64,000 nt of DNA from Mycolicibacterium parafortuitum (lineage in GTDB: Bacteria; Actinomycetota; Actinomycetes; Mycobacteriales; Mycobacteriaceae): contig NZ_MVID01000002.1 of NCBI RefSeq assembly GCF_002086815.1, positions 372,001-436,000 on the forward strand. The letters run 5' to 3'. Positions 55,671 through 63,657 of the stretch are shown piece by piece. A program made the translations under genes and the position numbers. Each line of letters begins with the position of its first letter. Positions within the stretch are counted from its first letter, which is position 1. A model generated the notes under the pieces. It searched no databases. It had not been told where the DNA came from and saw only the letters and a list, made by a program, of their open reading frames with translations.

Positions 55671-57335
55671 TCAGTCTCCTTTCGCGATGAGATGTACTTC
55701 GCCGTCACGTACCTCGATACCGGCGATGTCGTTGTCCTGCATGTGGGCGAAGACACCTGCCCAATCGGAAGCTCGCCCCTTCGGCACCATCTGTTCCGTG
55801 AGCTTGAATAGGTCACCGAGGTCAAGATTCAGCCGCTCAACCTCGATCCGACCGTTGGCCCCAGCCGAGCACCAGAAGTCCAAGCGAATGTTCATGGATC
55901 GAAGCCAGATGTTCCGGGCAGTGGTGTCCTGCCGATTCCACCAGTCGGCGAACTTCTCACCGGTCGGTTTCCAGGTCCAACCTGCTGGCCGCACCGCCTC
56001 TGCTGATAACTCTTCCTGGCGCGCTGCCAGGCTCGCGATCTGCCTGTCCAGAGCTTGCCGCTGCGGCGTGCCAGCCCTGTAAGGACCGGAGCCGAGCAGG
56101 CTGGTCAGATCCACGAGTCGGTCGTTTACCTCGGCCAGTTCCGCTGAGTGGTCCGAACCTGCATCCCAGACCCGTTCCATTCGCTCGGATTCCCCAAGGA
56201 CCCTGAGGAGCGATCGCTCGACAGCATCGTCGGCGTAATCGAGCGGTATCGACTTGTTGCCGCAGTTCTCGCGGTATTGAGCAGAGGAGCATCGGTAACG
56301 GGGCTTCCGGCCAGGCCCACCCTTGAGTCGGTATGCAGGTCGACCACAGACGCCGCAATAGATCACCTGGAGTAGAAGACCCTTGCTCCGCTTGGTTGGT
56401 TCCTTGCGGTTCTCGCGGTCAGCCAACTCTTGGCCGAGGCGATTGAATACTCCACGGGTGATGATCGGCTCTGCGCGGACCAGAGGGGAGTTGTCGTCGG
56501 TCAGCACGACAGTTTCAGGGCCGAAGATCTTCCTGCCCTTGGTATCCCGCTGAATGCGCCCCTGGGCGTCCCTGAGCGGTTCTCTGGTCAATGCGTACCC
56601 GAGAAGCGTTTGACTCGTCAGTGCCCGCTTCAAGCCGCTTGAGTGCCACTCGTAGCCTCTGACCTCTCTTCCCTGGGCTTGGGCAAACCGGTCCCTGGGT
56701 GTTAAGACCTTCCGCTCTGTCAGATCGTGGGCCACAGACCGGAGAGGCTCGCCGGACAGCACTCGCTCGACAACCTCGCGGATAATCGAAACCTGTTCCG
56801 GGTCTTGGACGAGCCGCCACGTCCCTGCCTCATCCCGCTGAGGGAGGTAGCCCCACGGGGGTATCCCACCGCGCCACTTACCGGCCCTCAGGTTGTGCCG
56901 GAAGGCCGAGGCGTTCCGTTCTGAGATCGCCGCCAGCTCCATCTCGGCCACCTTCGCGACGAGCATCGCGATGACGTCACCGAACGGCATGGTCAGGTCC
57001 AAGAACTGTTCCGTCGCTGACACGACGGTCACCGAATGTGCCTGGCACCAGCGGATCAGATCGGCGAGGTCCAGCAGTCGCCGAACTATCCGATCCATTC
57101 GGAAGAAGACGATCACATCGAACTCGCCGAGGCGGTTGGTCAGCCAGTCCCCGAGCTGGGGCCGGTCGAACGGAGACGTAGATCCCGCCGAGACATCGAG
57201 ATCCTCCGCTACTCCTACGACCTCGTAGCCGCGCTGTTCACACAGCTCGCGACATGCCTTAAGTTGCCGTTCAGGTGAGGTGGTTGCGTCCGTGACTCGG
57301 GAGAGTCGGACGGCAATCAATGCCCGTTGACTCAT
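55671..57335 (-). CDS. int: Large serine integrase, Bxb1-like
   Basis: The 554-residue recombinase starts at MSQRALIAVRLSRVTDATTS (ATG at 57335). The catalytic serine is Ser12 in RLSR. The resolvase domain runs to about residue 150, with FFRMDRIVRRLLDLADLI, followed by the recombinase domain. A zinc ribbon (CGVCGRPAY, then YRCSS and NCGN) and a coiled-coil C-terminus complete it. Its start and many internal motifs closely match mycobacteriophage Bxb1 integrase (RVTDATTSPERQL). A TTG at 57353 gives a longer frame but lies inside the attP arm. It performs attP x attB recombination without host factors. Confidence 0.95.
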   Translation of the reverse strand: MSQRALIAVRLSRVTDATTSPERQLKACRELCEQRGYEVVGVAEDLDVSAGSTSPFDRPQLGDWLTNRLGEFDVIVFFRMDRIVRRLLDLADLIRWCQAHSVTVVSATEQFLDLTMPFGDVIAMLVAKVAEMELAAISERNASAFRHNLRAGKWRGGIPPWGYLPQRDEAGTWRLVQDPEQVSIIREVVERVLSGEPLRSVAHDLTERKVLTPRDRFAQAQGREVRGYEWHSSGLKRALTSQTLLGYALTREPLRDAQGRIQRDTKGRKIFGPETVVLTDDNSPLVRAEPIITRGVFNRLGQELADRENRKEPTKRSKGLLLQVIYCGVCGRPAYRLKGGPGRKPRYRCSSAQYRENCGNKSIPLDYADDAVERSLLRVLGESERMERVWDAGSDHSAELAEVNDRLVDLTSLLGSGPYRAGTPQRQALDRQIASLAARQEELSAEAVRPAGWTWKPTGEKFADWWNRQDTTARNIWLRSMNIRLDFWCSAGANGRIEVERLNLDLGDLFKLTEQMVPKGRASDWAGVFAHMQDNDIAGIEVRDGEVHLIAKGD

Positions 57336-57385
57336 GGTTGTAATTATCGGCAATCGAGTACTCGACAGTGGACATGCCGTCGTCG
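57333..57385. other. attR
   Basis: The core GTA is at 57358-57360. The element arm (57333-57357) includes GGTTGTAATTATCGGCAATC and overlaps the integrase start codon. Combined with the attL arm it forms a 48-bp imperfect dyad (attP) centred on the CTAC core region. The host arm encodes the pilin motif GMSTVEY. Confidence 0.82.
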
Positions 57386-57438
57386 GCGACCGCGAATACG
57401 ATCAGCCGCGCCCGGATCTCTCGAAGACGTTGCGTCAT
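57358..57438 (-). pseudogene. Flp-type pilin (DUF4244), N-terminal fragment
   Basis: The fragment is 27 codons from the ATG at 57438: MTQRLREIRARLIVFAVADD then GMSTVEY, the type IVb prepilin processing motif (cleavage after Gly). It has AAAGGAG upstream. After the core it runs into the element and stops 28 codons later at TGA (57271), inside the integrase gene in another frame. The broken product would keep the cleavage motif but lose the whole hydrophobic stalk. Confidence 0.92.
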
Positions 57439-57462
57439 CACCTTTTTCTCCTTTGCTCTCTG

Positions 57463-58035
57463 TCACAGCACTCCCGACTGCAGGACTTCACCGGCCAGCC
57501 CCGCGACGACGGGAACGATCCCGAGGCACAGGAACGCCGGGAGGTAACACAGCCCCAGTGGTCCGGCCATCAACACGCCCGCGCGTTCGGCCTTGGCGCT
57601 CGCGGCGTCGGCGGCATCGGCGCGCAACTGCACCGCGAGTTCCTCGACGCCGTGTGCCAGCGCCGCTCCCGAGGCCGCCGACCGGCGAGCCATCCGCAGG
57701 AAGCTGTCCACATGACTGTCCACCGGTGCGTCGGGACTCGCCCACGCCCGGGCCGGATCCGCGCCGAGCGCGAGCAGGTCGGCGGCACGGCTCAACAGCG
57801 CGGACATCTGCGCGGGCGCCGTCGCCGCGACCGCCGCCGCCGCGGTCGAGACCGCCATCCCGGACCGCAGGCACGCGGCGAGCAGGTCGAGGTCGGCGGC
57901 CACGGTGAGCGGGTCGTCGGAGCCGCCCGCCGGGGGCCCCTTGCCGGCCGCACGGCCATCGCGTCGCCCTCGGCTCCGTGCCGCCGGCGGCACGACAAGC
58001 AGCGCCGACGCGAGAAACAGCGCCGCCCAGGTCAT
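57463..58035 (-). CDS. tadC: TadC-like pilus assembly membrane protein (Rv3657c homologue)
   Basis: The 190-residue T2SS-F/GspF-domain protein has an N-terminal helix (MTWAALFLASALLVV), a soluble helical bundle (LTVAADLDLLAACLRSGM) and two C-terminal helices (LMAGPLGLCYLPAFLCLGIV). It is the inner-membrane platform of the Tad pilus, pairing with TadB. The ATG at 58035 overlaps the tadB stop. It directly precedes the broken pilin. Confidence 0.88.
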   Translation of the reverse strand: MTWAALFLASALLVVPPAARSRGRRDGRAAGKGPPAGGSDDPLTVAADLDLLAACLRSGMAVSTAAAAVAATAPAQMSALLSRAADLLALGADPARAWASPDAPVDSHVDSFLRMARRSAASGAALAHGVEELAVQLRADAADAASAKAERAGVLMAGPLGLCYLPAFLCLGIVPVVAGLAGEVLQSGVL

Positions 58036-58814
58036 GTCAGCACCTGCGCGGTGATCCGGTCCGACCACAGCAGGCCGGCGCAGACGAACACCGCGCCCAG
58101 CATCAGCAGCCACCCCCCGGCACCGCCGGAGAGCAGGAACCCCAGCGGCTTCGCCCCGATCGCGTGACCGAGCAGCACCCCGAGAAGCGGGAGCCCGGCC
58201 AGGATCGCGGCGGTCGCGCGAGCCCCGGCCATCCCCGCCTCGACCCTCCCCCGGAATCGTTCGCGTTCGGCGATGTCGCGCTGCGCGGCCTGCATCAGCG
58301 TGGCGACGGCCAGCCCGTGGGTCTGGGCGAGATGCCAGCACACGGCCAGCCGGTCCCAGTGATGTGGTGACGTGGAGCGCCGGCCCACGGCGCGCAGACC
58401 CGCGGCCACGTCGGCTCCCAGCAGCGCCCGCGCCGCGACCCCCGTGAGCGAGTCGGCGATTCGCTCTCGAGCCTCCTGGGCTGCCACCTCGATCGCCGCG
58501 ACCGGATGTGCGCCGACCCGCAGCTCGCCGACCAGCACGTCCAGCGCGTCCTGCAATGCCGCCGCCTCCGAGGCGCGGAGTCGGCGCCGCCGACCGGCAC
58601 GGCGGCGGGCGATCAGCGTCGCGAGCAGCAGCCCAAGTGCCGCCGCGGAGGTCGCGGTGTGCAGGACGGCGACGGCCGCGCAGACGGCGACCGCGCACAG
58701 CGTCTCGGATGGCCGTCGCCGAGGCCGGGCCCGGTGCAGCAGCGGCACCGGCCTTCGCGGGCCGGCCGGGGCGCTGAGCACCGCCAGAGCGAGGACGAGC
58801 GCGGCGACAGTCAC
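58032..58814 (-). CDS. tadB: TadB-like pilus assembly membrane protein (Rv3658c homologue)
   Basis: The 260-residue GspF-domain protein has two N-terminal helices, the soluble bundle (LQDALDVLVGELRVGAHPV) and two C-terminal helices. The GTG start at 58814 overlaps the tadA stop as GTGA. Together with TadC it forms the membrane platform driven by the TadA ATPase. Confidence 0.88.
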   Translation of the reverse strand: MTVAALVLALAVLSAPAGPRRPVPLLHRARPRRRPSETLCAVAVCAAVAVLHTATSAAALGLLLATLIARRRAGRRRRLRASEAAALQDALDVLVGELRVGAHPVAAIEVAAQEARERIADSLTGVAARALLGADVAAGLRAVGRRSTSPHHWDRLAVCWHLAQTHGLAVATLMQAAQRDIAERERFRGRVEAGMAGARATAAILAGLPLLGVLLGHAIGAKPLGFLLSGGAGGWLLMLGAVFVCAGLLWSDRITAQVLT

Positions 58815-59980
58815 GGCCTGGCCCTGCTCTCGATCAGCTCCCGCAGCGCGTCCGCGCCGACGTCGACGCCGCTGTTTCGGCGCCAGCACCGCAGCACACC
58901 GACGCGGCCGTCCGGCTCTCGATGCATCAATCCGACTTCCGCGAGCCCGCGTCGGCCCGTCCGGTCCCGGGCGACGTGCAGGACCACCTGGATGGCCGCG
59001 GCCAACTGGCTGTGCAGCGCGGCCCGGTCCAGTCCACCGAGTGCGGCCAGGGCCTCGAACCGGGCGGGCACCTCCGCGGGATTGTTGGCGTGCACCGTCC
59101 CCGCGCCGCCGTCGTGGCCGGTGTTCAACGCGGTCAGCAGATCCACGACCTCGGCACCGCGCACCTCCCCGATGACGATTCGGTCGGGACGCATCCGCAG
59201 GGCCTGCCGAACCAGGTCGCGCACCGTGACCGCACCGGCACCTTCGACGTTGGCGCCGCGTGCGACGAGTTTCACCAGATGCGGGTGCGCGGGCGCGAGC
59301 TCGGCGGCGTCCTCGACGCAGACGATGCGCTCGTCGTGGCCGACCTCGGCGAGCAGTCCGGCCAACAGGGTTGTCTTGCCCGCGCCGGTTCCTCCCGAGA
59401 CGACGAAGGCCAGCCGCGCGGCGATCACGTCGCGCAGCAGGTCGGCCGCGTCGCCGTCGATGGCACCGGCCCGGATGAGTGCGTCGAGATTCTGGTTGGC
59501 GGGCCGCAGCACCCGCAGGGACAGACAAGTCCCCGCCGCGGCGACCGGCGGCAGCACCGCGTGCACCCGGACGGTGAGCACTCCGCTGGGAGAGGACGCG
59601 CTCAGATGTCCGTCGACCCACGGCTGGGCCTCGTCCAGACGGCGGCCCGCATTGAGCGCCAGCCGCTGCGCGAGCCTGCGCACAGCCGCCTCGTCAGCGA
59701 AGCGCACCGTGGTGCGTCGCAAACCGTTTCCGTCGTCCACCCACACCGCGTCGGGCGCCGTGACGAGGACGTCGGTGGTGCCCGGCGCGGCCAGCAGCGG
59801 CTCCAGAAGGCCGGCCCCGGTGAGCTCGGTCTGCAGTTCCCGCAGGCTCGACAGCATCTGCGTGTCGCCGAGGACTCCCCCGGACTCTGCACGGATCGCA
59901 GCCGCGACCACGCTCGGACGCAGCGGCGCCGTTTCGGCTGCGAGCCGTTCCCGGACCCGGTCGACCAGCGGCGCGTTCAC
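58811..59980 (-). CDS. tadA: TadA/CpaF-like pilus assembly ATPase (Rv3659c homologue)
   Basis: The 389-residue secretion ATPase starts at the GTG at 59980. Walker A is VVSGGTGAGKTTLLAGLLAE, followed by the Asp box (RIVCVEDAAEL), Walker B (RPDRIVIGEVRGAEVVDLL) and His box (GAGTVHANNP). It powers pilus extension on the cytoplasmic face. It overlaps ssd by 4 nt. Confidence 0.93.
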   Translation of the reverse strand: MNAPLVDRVRERLAAETAPLRPSVVAAAIRAESGGVLGDTQMLSSLRELQTELTGAGLLEPLLAAPGTTDVLVTAPDAVWVDDGNGLRRTTVRFADEAAVRRLAQRLALNAGRRLDEAQPWVDGHLSASSPSGVLTVRVHAVLPPVAAAGTCLSLRVLRPANQNLDALIRAGAIDGDAADLLRDVIAARLAFVVSGGTGAGKTTLLAGLLAEVGHDERIVCVEDAAELAPAHPHLVKLVARGANVEGAGAVTVRDLVRQALRMRPDRIVIGEVRGAEVVDLLTALNTGHDGGAGTVHANNPAEVPARFEALAALGGLDRAALHSQLAAAIQVVLHVARDRTGRRGLAEVGLMHREPDGRVGVLRCWRRNSGVDVGADALRELIESRARP

Positions 59981-61089
59981 GCCGCCGACTCCGCGGCCCG
60001 GCGCAGGTGCGGGTTCTGGTCGAGGACCGACAACACCTCGCGGGCGGCGCGGGCCAGCGGCGACCGGGCCCGTACCCGCAGACCGCCCCGCTCCAGCGCG
60101 CCGTCGAGACCCGGCTGTGGCCGCATCGCCGCCAGCACGGGCAGCCCGACGATGCGTGCGACGTCCGCGGGCCGCAGCCCACCCGGCGCCGGGCCGCGCA
60201 CGACCACCCCGGTGTTCGGGTTGGTCGCCGTCACCCACCGCGCCGTCGCGGCGGCCGCGGCACATGAGCGCAGGTCGGCCGGTGTCATCAGCACCACGAG
60301 ATCGGCTGCCGCCAGCGCGATCTCGGTGGCCGGGTGAGGCCGGCGCGCAACGTCACAGACCACCGCGACCCCGGCCCGACTGCCCGCGTCGATCACCGCG
60401 CTCAGCGGGGCGGGGTCGATGTCGTTTCCGGGGTGGTCCCCGGACAACACACGGCTTCCCGACAGCACGGTGACGCCGTGTCGTCGCGGCAGCGCGTCCC
60501 GCAGCGCCGGGTAACCGACCCGGCCACCGGCCAGCGCGAGGTCCGGCCACCGCAGGCCGGGTTCGGTCTCGCTGCCGAGCACCAGGTCCAGGCCGCCGCC
60601 CCACGGATCGCCGTCGACGAGGAAGGATTCGACGGGAAAGGATTCCGCCACGACCTGGGCCAGCGCCGTCGCGAACACCGACGCGCCACCGCCTCCGCGG
60701 CCCGCCACCACGCTCACCACCGGCCCCCGCCCCAGTTCGTCATGTCCGGGTTCGGTCGCGTCGGCAAGCACGGCCATCACGACGTGGTCATCTGTCGGCA
60801 ACGTCACTATCTGTTGTGCGCCAACGGCGACCGCGGCCTGCCAGTCGTCCGGCGCCGGGGCATCCGCGGTGATCAACAGCACCCGGGGCCGACGCGGCAG
60901 CCCACGCTCGACGCAGCGGCGGGCCGCGTCGGTATCGAGCAGTACCGCGGAGGCGCTCGTCCACACCCGCCGGCTCGAAGGATCACTGGCCCGTACGATC
61001 CGCAGGCCGGTGGCCGCGACGACACGGTCGACCTGGGTGGCGAGGGCCTGGTCGTCGACCAGGGCGAGGATTCCGTCCGCGGACTTCAT
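59977..61089 (-). CDS. ssd: Septum-site-determining/TadZ-like protein (Rv3660c, Ssd)
   Basis: This 370-residue protein has a receiver-like N-terminal domain (LALVDDQALATQVDRVVAA) and a MinD/ParA-like domain. The P-loop there is degenerate ([19 protein letters not shown], without the usual Lys), followed by VDGDPWGGGLDLVLG. It matches M. tuberculosis Ssd, which affects septation. Its place at the head of the tad operon fits TadZ, which localises the pilus machine. Its promoter is probably the main tad promoter. Confidence 0.88.
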   Translation of the reverse strand: MKSADGILALVDDQALATQVDRVVAATGLRIVRASDPSSRRVWTSASAVLLDTDAARRCVERGLPRRPRVLLITADAPAPDDWQAAVAVGAQQIVTLPTDDHVVMAVLADATEPGHDELGRGPVVSVVAGRGGGGASVFATALAQVVAESFPVESFLVDGDPWGGGLDLVLGSETEPGLRWPDLALAGGRVGYPALRDALPRRHGVTVLSGSRVLSGDHPGNDIDPAPLSAVIDAGSRAGVAVVCDVARRPHPATEIALAAADLVVLMTPADLRSCAAAAATARWVTATNPNTGVVVRGPAPGGLRPADVARIVGLPVLAAMRPQPGLDGALERGGLRVRARSPLARAAREVLSVLDQNPHLRRAAESAA

Positions 61090-61255
61090 GGCCCCAGCCT
61101 GGGCCGGGACCTGCAGCGCCGGGAAGCCTCAGTACAGCGTTCTGGGGATCAACGCGGATCTGTGGACAGCCAACTCTGGCGTCGCTGAAAACACCGTTCC
61201 GCTACCGATTCGGGGGGACGGAACTATCCGTCCGGCGAAAACACCCCACAAAAGG

Positions 61256-61328
61256 GACGACCCCCGCCAGGGGGGGAGGAGGCGGAGGTCGTCGTGTATC
61301 AGCCCCGGGGGGTCGGGCTGATGCACAC
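61256..61328. promoter_or_regulatory. Two tandem strong hairpins upstream of the HAD hydrolase gene
   Basis: Hairpin 1 pairs GACGACCCCCGCC (61256-61268) with GGCGGAGGTCGTC (61281-61293), 12 of 13 bp. Hairpin 2, starting at the next base, pairs GTGTATCAGCCC (61294-61305) with GGGCTGATGCACAC (61315-61328), with a 2-nt bulge. They lie in a 415-bp gap (61090-61504) that has no convincing gene. A palindrome, GACACGTGTC, follows at 61432-61441. Confidence 0.6.
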
Positions 61329-61504
61329 CCGGCATAAGCCGAGTAATGCCCACTATACACACGCCAGTGAGCCCCAGCGCAAGTATCGAAATGGCAACGC
61401 TCCGCGTGGTTGTCGAAAACGTTCGGCGCTTGACACGTGTCGTGAACTGCCAATTTGTACGATCTGCCGCCAATTGTCACGCCGAGCGGCTCTATGCTGA
61501 CGGG

Positions 61505-62362
61505 GTGACCTCATCCGACCCGGTGGTTGGGGGTAGCCCCGCGCCCGACGGGCCCGGCGCGCCGCAGCTCCCCGTCCGCACCGCGGCGTTCTTTGACCTC
61601 GACAAGACAGTGATCGCCAAATCAAGCACTTTGGCTTTCAGCAAACCGTTCTTCAGCCAAGGGCTAATCAACAGGCGGGCGGTGCTGAAATCCAGCTATG
61701 CGCAATTCCTGTTCCTGATGTCGGGCGCCGATCACGACCAGATGGACCGGATGCGCAGTTACCTGACCAACATGTGCACCGGGTGGGACGTCGAGCAGGT
61801 CAAGGCGATCGTCGGCGAGACGCTGCACGACATCGTCGATCCGCTGGTGTTCGCTGAAGCTGCCGAGTTGATCTCAGACCACAAGCTGTGCGGACGCGAC
61901 GTGGTGATCGTGTCGGCCTCCGGCGAGGAGATCGTCGCGCCCATCGCGCGCGCCCTCGGCGCCACGCACGCGATGGCGACCCGGATGGTCGTCGAGGACG
62001 GCAAATACACCGGCGAGATCGCGTTCTACTGCTACGGCGAGGGCAAGGCCGAAGCGATCCGCGCGCTGGCCGAACGCGAGGGTTACGCCCTTGAGCATTG
62101 CTACGCCTACTCGGATTCGATCACCGACATCCCGATGCTGGAGACCGTCGGCCATCCGACCGTGGTGAACCCCGACCGCGCGCTGCGCCGAGAAGCCGCC
62201 GCGCGGCAGTGGCCGATCCGCACCTTCTCCAATCCGGTCTCGCTGCGCGACCGCATCCCCGCGCCGTCCGGTGCGGCGGTGGCGACCACCGCCGCGGTCG
62301 GCTTCAGCGCACTCGCCGCCGGCGCGCTGACATACTCGCTGCTGCGCCGATTCGCGTTATGA
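61505..62362 (+). CDS. HAD-IB family hydrolase (Rv3661 homologue)
   Basis: The protein is 285 residues from a GTG at 61505. HAD motif I is AAFFDLDKTVIAKSS, motif II is VIVSASGEEIV, the motif III lysine is in GEGKAEAIRAL, and motif IV is YSDSITDIPMLE. The C-terminus has a hydrophobic helix, so it may be membrane-tethered. HAD-IB enzymes include phosphoserine and lysophospholipid phosphatases. The substrate here is not established. The longer frame upstream lacks family sequence and covers the leader. Confidence 0.88.
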   Translation: MTSSDPVVGGSPAPDGPGAPQLPVRTAAFFDLDKTVIAKSSTLAFSKPFFSQGLINRRAVLKSSYAQFLFLMSGADHDQMDRMRSYLTNMCTGWDVEQVKAIVGETLHDIVDPLVFAEAAELISDHKLCGRDVVIVSASGEEIVAPIARALGATHAMATRMVVEDGKYTGEIAFYCYGEGKAEAIRALAEREGYALEHCYAYSDSITDIPMLETVGHPTVVNPDRALRREAAARQWPIRTFSNPVSLRDRIPAPSGAAVATTAAVGFSALAAGALTYSLLRRFAL

Positions 62363-62427
62363 CACAAGCTACTTGCGGGTAGCTGGATCACTGCGCGTAA
62401 CGATCTGGGGTCGCGCGCATTTCACCC

Positions 62428-62456
62428 TTGCTGTGACCGTGGTCACGTAGTACAAA
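62428..62456 (+). promoter_or_regulatory. Near-consensus promoter for the Ms1-like RNA
   Basis: TTGCTG (62428-62433) and TACAAA (62451-62456) are separated by exactly 17 bp, giving a predicted start near 62463. There is no ribosome site or long frame downstream. Confidence 0.7.
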
Positions 62457-62462
62457 GGACGT

Positions 62463-62750
62463 ACGGAAGCTGAGAGAGGCCAAGACCGAGTCGGAAGAGA
62501 AGGCTCGGCCTCCCGACCTCAGATTCCCAGCACGGGTCCCGGTACCCACGCGGAGCACATACCGCGATAAAGGTAAAAGTGTTGCGGGCCTGCGTAGTTG
62601 CGAAAATCGGACGGCCCCGACGGTCCTTTGGGTAGGGCTGCGGTCGTAACGAGTCGCAAAGGCGCCGAGGCCACCCACGCAACCCATACGGCACGCATGG
62701 TAACCGTGCCCCGTGCTAGCGGGCGGTGAGCTGATGTGGTCGCAAGGCCA
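62463..62750 (+). ncRNA. Ms1/MTS2823-like regulatory RNA (boundaries approximate)
   Basis: The Rv3661-Rv3662c interval in M. tuberculosis carries MTS2823, the homologue of M. smegmatis Ms1, an abundant stationary-phase RNA that binds core RNA polymerase. Here the same interval is 440 bp with no plausible gene, and it has a well-spaced promoter at its 5' side. It contains complementary blocks such as GGACGGCCCCGACGGTCC. The identification rests on position, strand and structure potential. The 3' end is estimated from length, near the CCGTGCCCCG..GCGGGCGG stem. Confidence 0.68.
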
Positions 62751-62802
62751 CGCGGATCGCCGCCCGCTTCATGTTGCGGGCCGCATGCCACGCGGCCGCG
62801 AC

Positions 62803-63537
62803 TCAGGACGTGGCGGCCTGCGCGATCGACAGCGCCTCACGCGCCCCGGCGTGTAGCGCCTCGCTGCTGAGCACCAGCCACGCCGCCAGCCCATCGGGCG
62901 TCCCGGACGCGAATCCCCGTGCCGCAGCACGGTAGTCGTTGGACCGCCGCATCCAGTGCACCTCCGGCACCCCGAGGCCGTGCGGGTCCAGCCCGCTGGC
63001 GATCGTGATCAGCCGCGACACCCCCCGCGCCACGACACCGTCGGCACTGCCGAAAGGTTCCAGCGTCAGAAGTTCGCCGTGCGCGACCGCCGCCAGGATC
63101 GTGGCGGGCACCCGCGTCGCCCCGGTCGCGAGCTCGGCGAGCAACTCCAGCCGCCGCCCGGCGCCCTCCCGCGGCCGGCCCAGCGCGTCGTCGCCGACCA
63201 GGTCCGCCGCGGCCAGCGCATGCAGTCGGGCCATGGCCTGCAGCGGCGCGCGCCGCCACACCCCGACCAGCGCTCCCTCACCGCCTTCGAGGGCCTCGGC
63301 CACTCGCAGCGCACCGGCGAGCACCGGATCGCGCTCACCGTCGGTGGCGAACTGCAGCGGCCCGCCGTCGAGCACCGACGACGCGCGCGCCGCTCGCAGC
63401 GCCGCCTCGGCGGCGTTCTTCGGCCACCCGCGCAGATTCGCCCGGTGCCGGTGCGCCCGGCCGAGCGCCTCGCGCGCCTCTTCGCCGGCCTCCGCGACGC
63501 CGGGCAGTTCGGTCAGCGGAGCCAACGGGTCAGTCAC
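62803..63537 (-). CDS. Conserved hypothetical protein, Rv3662c homologue
   Basis: The protein is 244 residues from a GTG at 63537 (VTDPLAPLTELPGVAEAGEE). It is helical and Ala-rich, with conserved-looking LRGWPKNAAEAALRAARASS and VHWMRRSNDYRAAARGFASG. The helical stretch LVGVWRRAPLQAMARLHALAA recalls Fic-associated N-terminal domains, but no HPFx(D/E)GN motif is present. The function is unknown. The longer frame at the 5' side would overlap the divergent acs promoter. Confidence 0.75.
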   Translation of the reverse strand: MTDPLAPLTELPGVAEAGEEAREALGRAHRHRANLRGWPKNAAEAALRAARASSVLDGGPLQFATDGERDPVLAGALRVAEALEGGEGALVGVWRRAPLQAMARLHALAAADLVGDDALGRPREGAGRRLELLAELATGATRVPATILAAVAHGELLTLEPFGSADGVVARGVSRLITIASGLDPHGLGVPEVHWMRRSNDYRAAARGFASGTPDGLAAWLVLSSEALHAGAREALSIAQAATS

Positions 63538-63657
63538 GCCCCAGAAGATACCGCTGGGCCGACGCTCGCTGACGTTCGTCGCAGCGCAGATGCCGTCCGC
63601 AGCGTCGGAAGTGACGTGCCAACGCCGATGCAACGTTGGGTGACTACCCTCACAACC

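Larger units (their letters stand above)
46201..57360. mobile_element. 11.16-kb phage-satellite-like integrative element (phiRv-type)
   Basis: The element is bounded by TAC core copies in attL and attR and splits the pilin gene. It encodes a Bxb1-like serine integrase, a P27-like small terminase, an HK97-like capsid, a scaffold-like protein, an HTH/replication-like protein and many small coupled genes on the minus strand. Its accessory genes are an Mrr endonuclease, a lipoprotein and a large nuclease-like gene. I see no portal, large terminase, head-tail connectors, tail, lysis or primase genes. A helper phage would therefore be needed to finish particles. Composition and size resemble phiRv1/phiRv2 and capsid-forming islands. 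Several genes have lower GC than the host flanks. Confidence 0.92.

Noticed and set aside
57336..57353. Longer integrase start at TTG 57353
   Set aside because: It lies within the attP arm and adds six residues not seen in Bxb1-like enzymes; the ATG at 57335 fits the family N-terminus.
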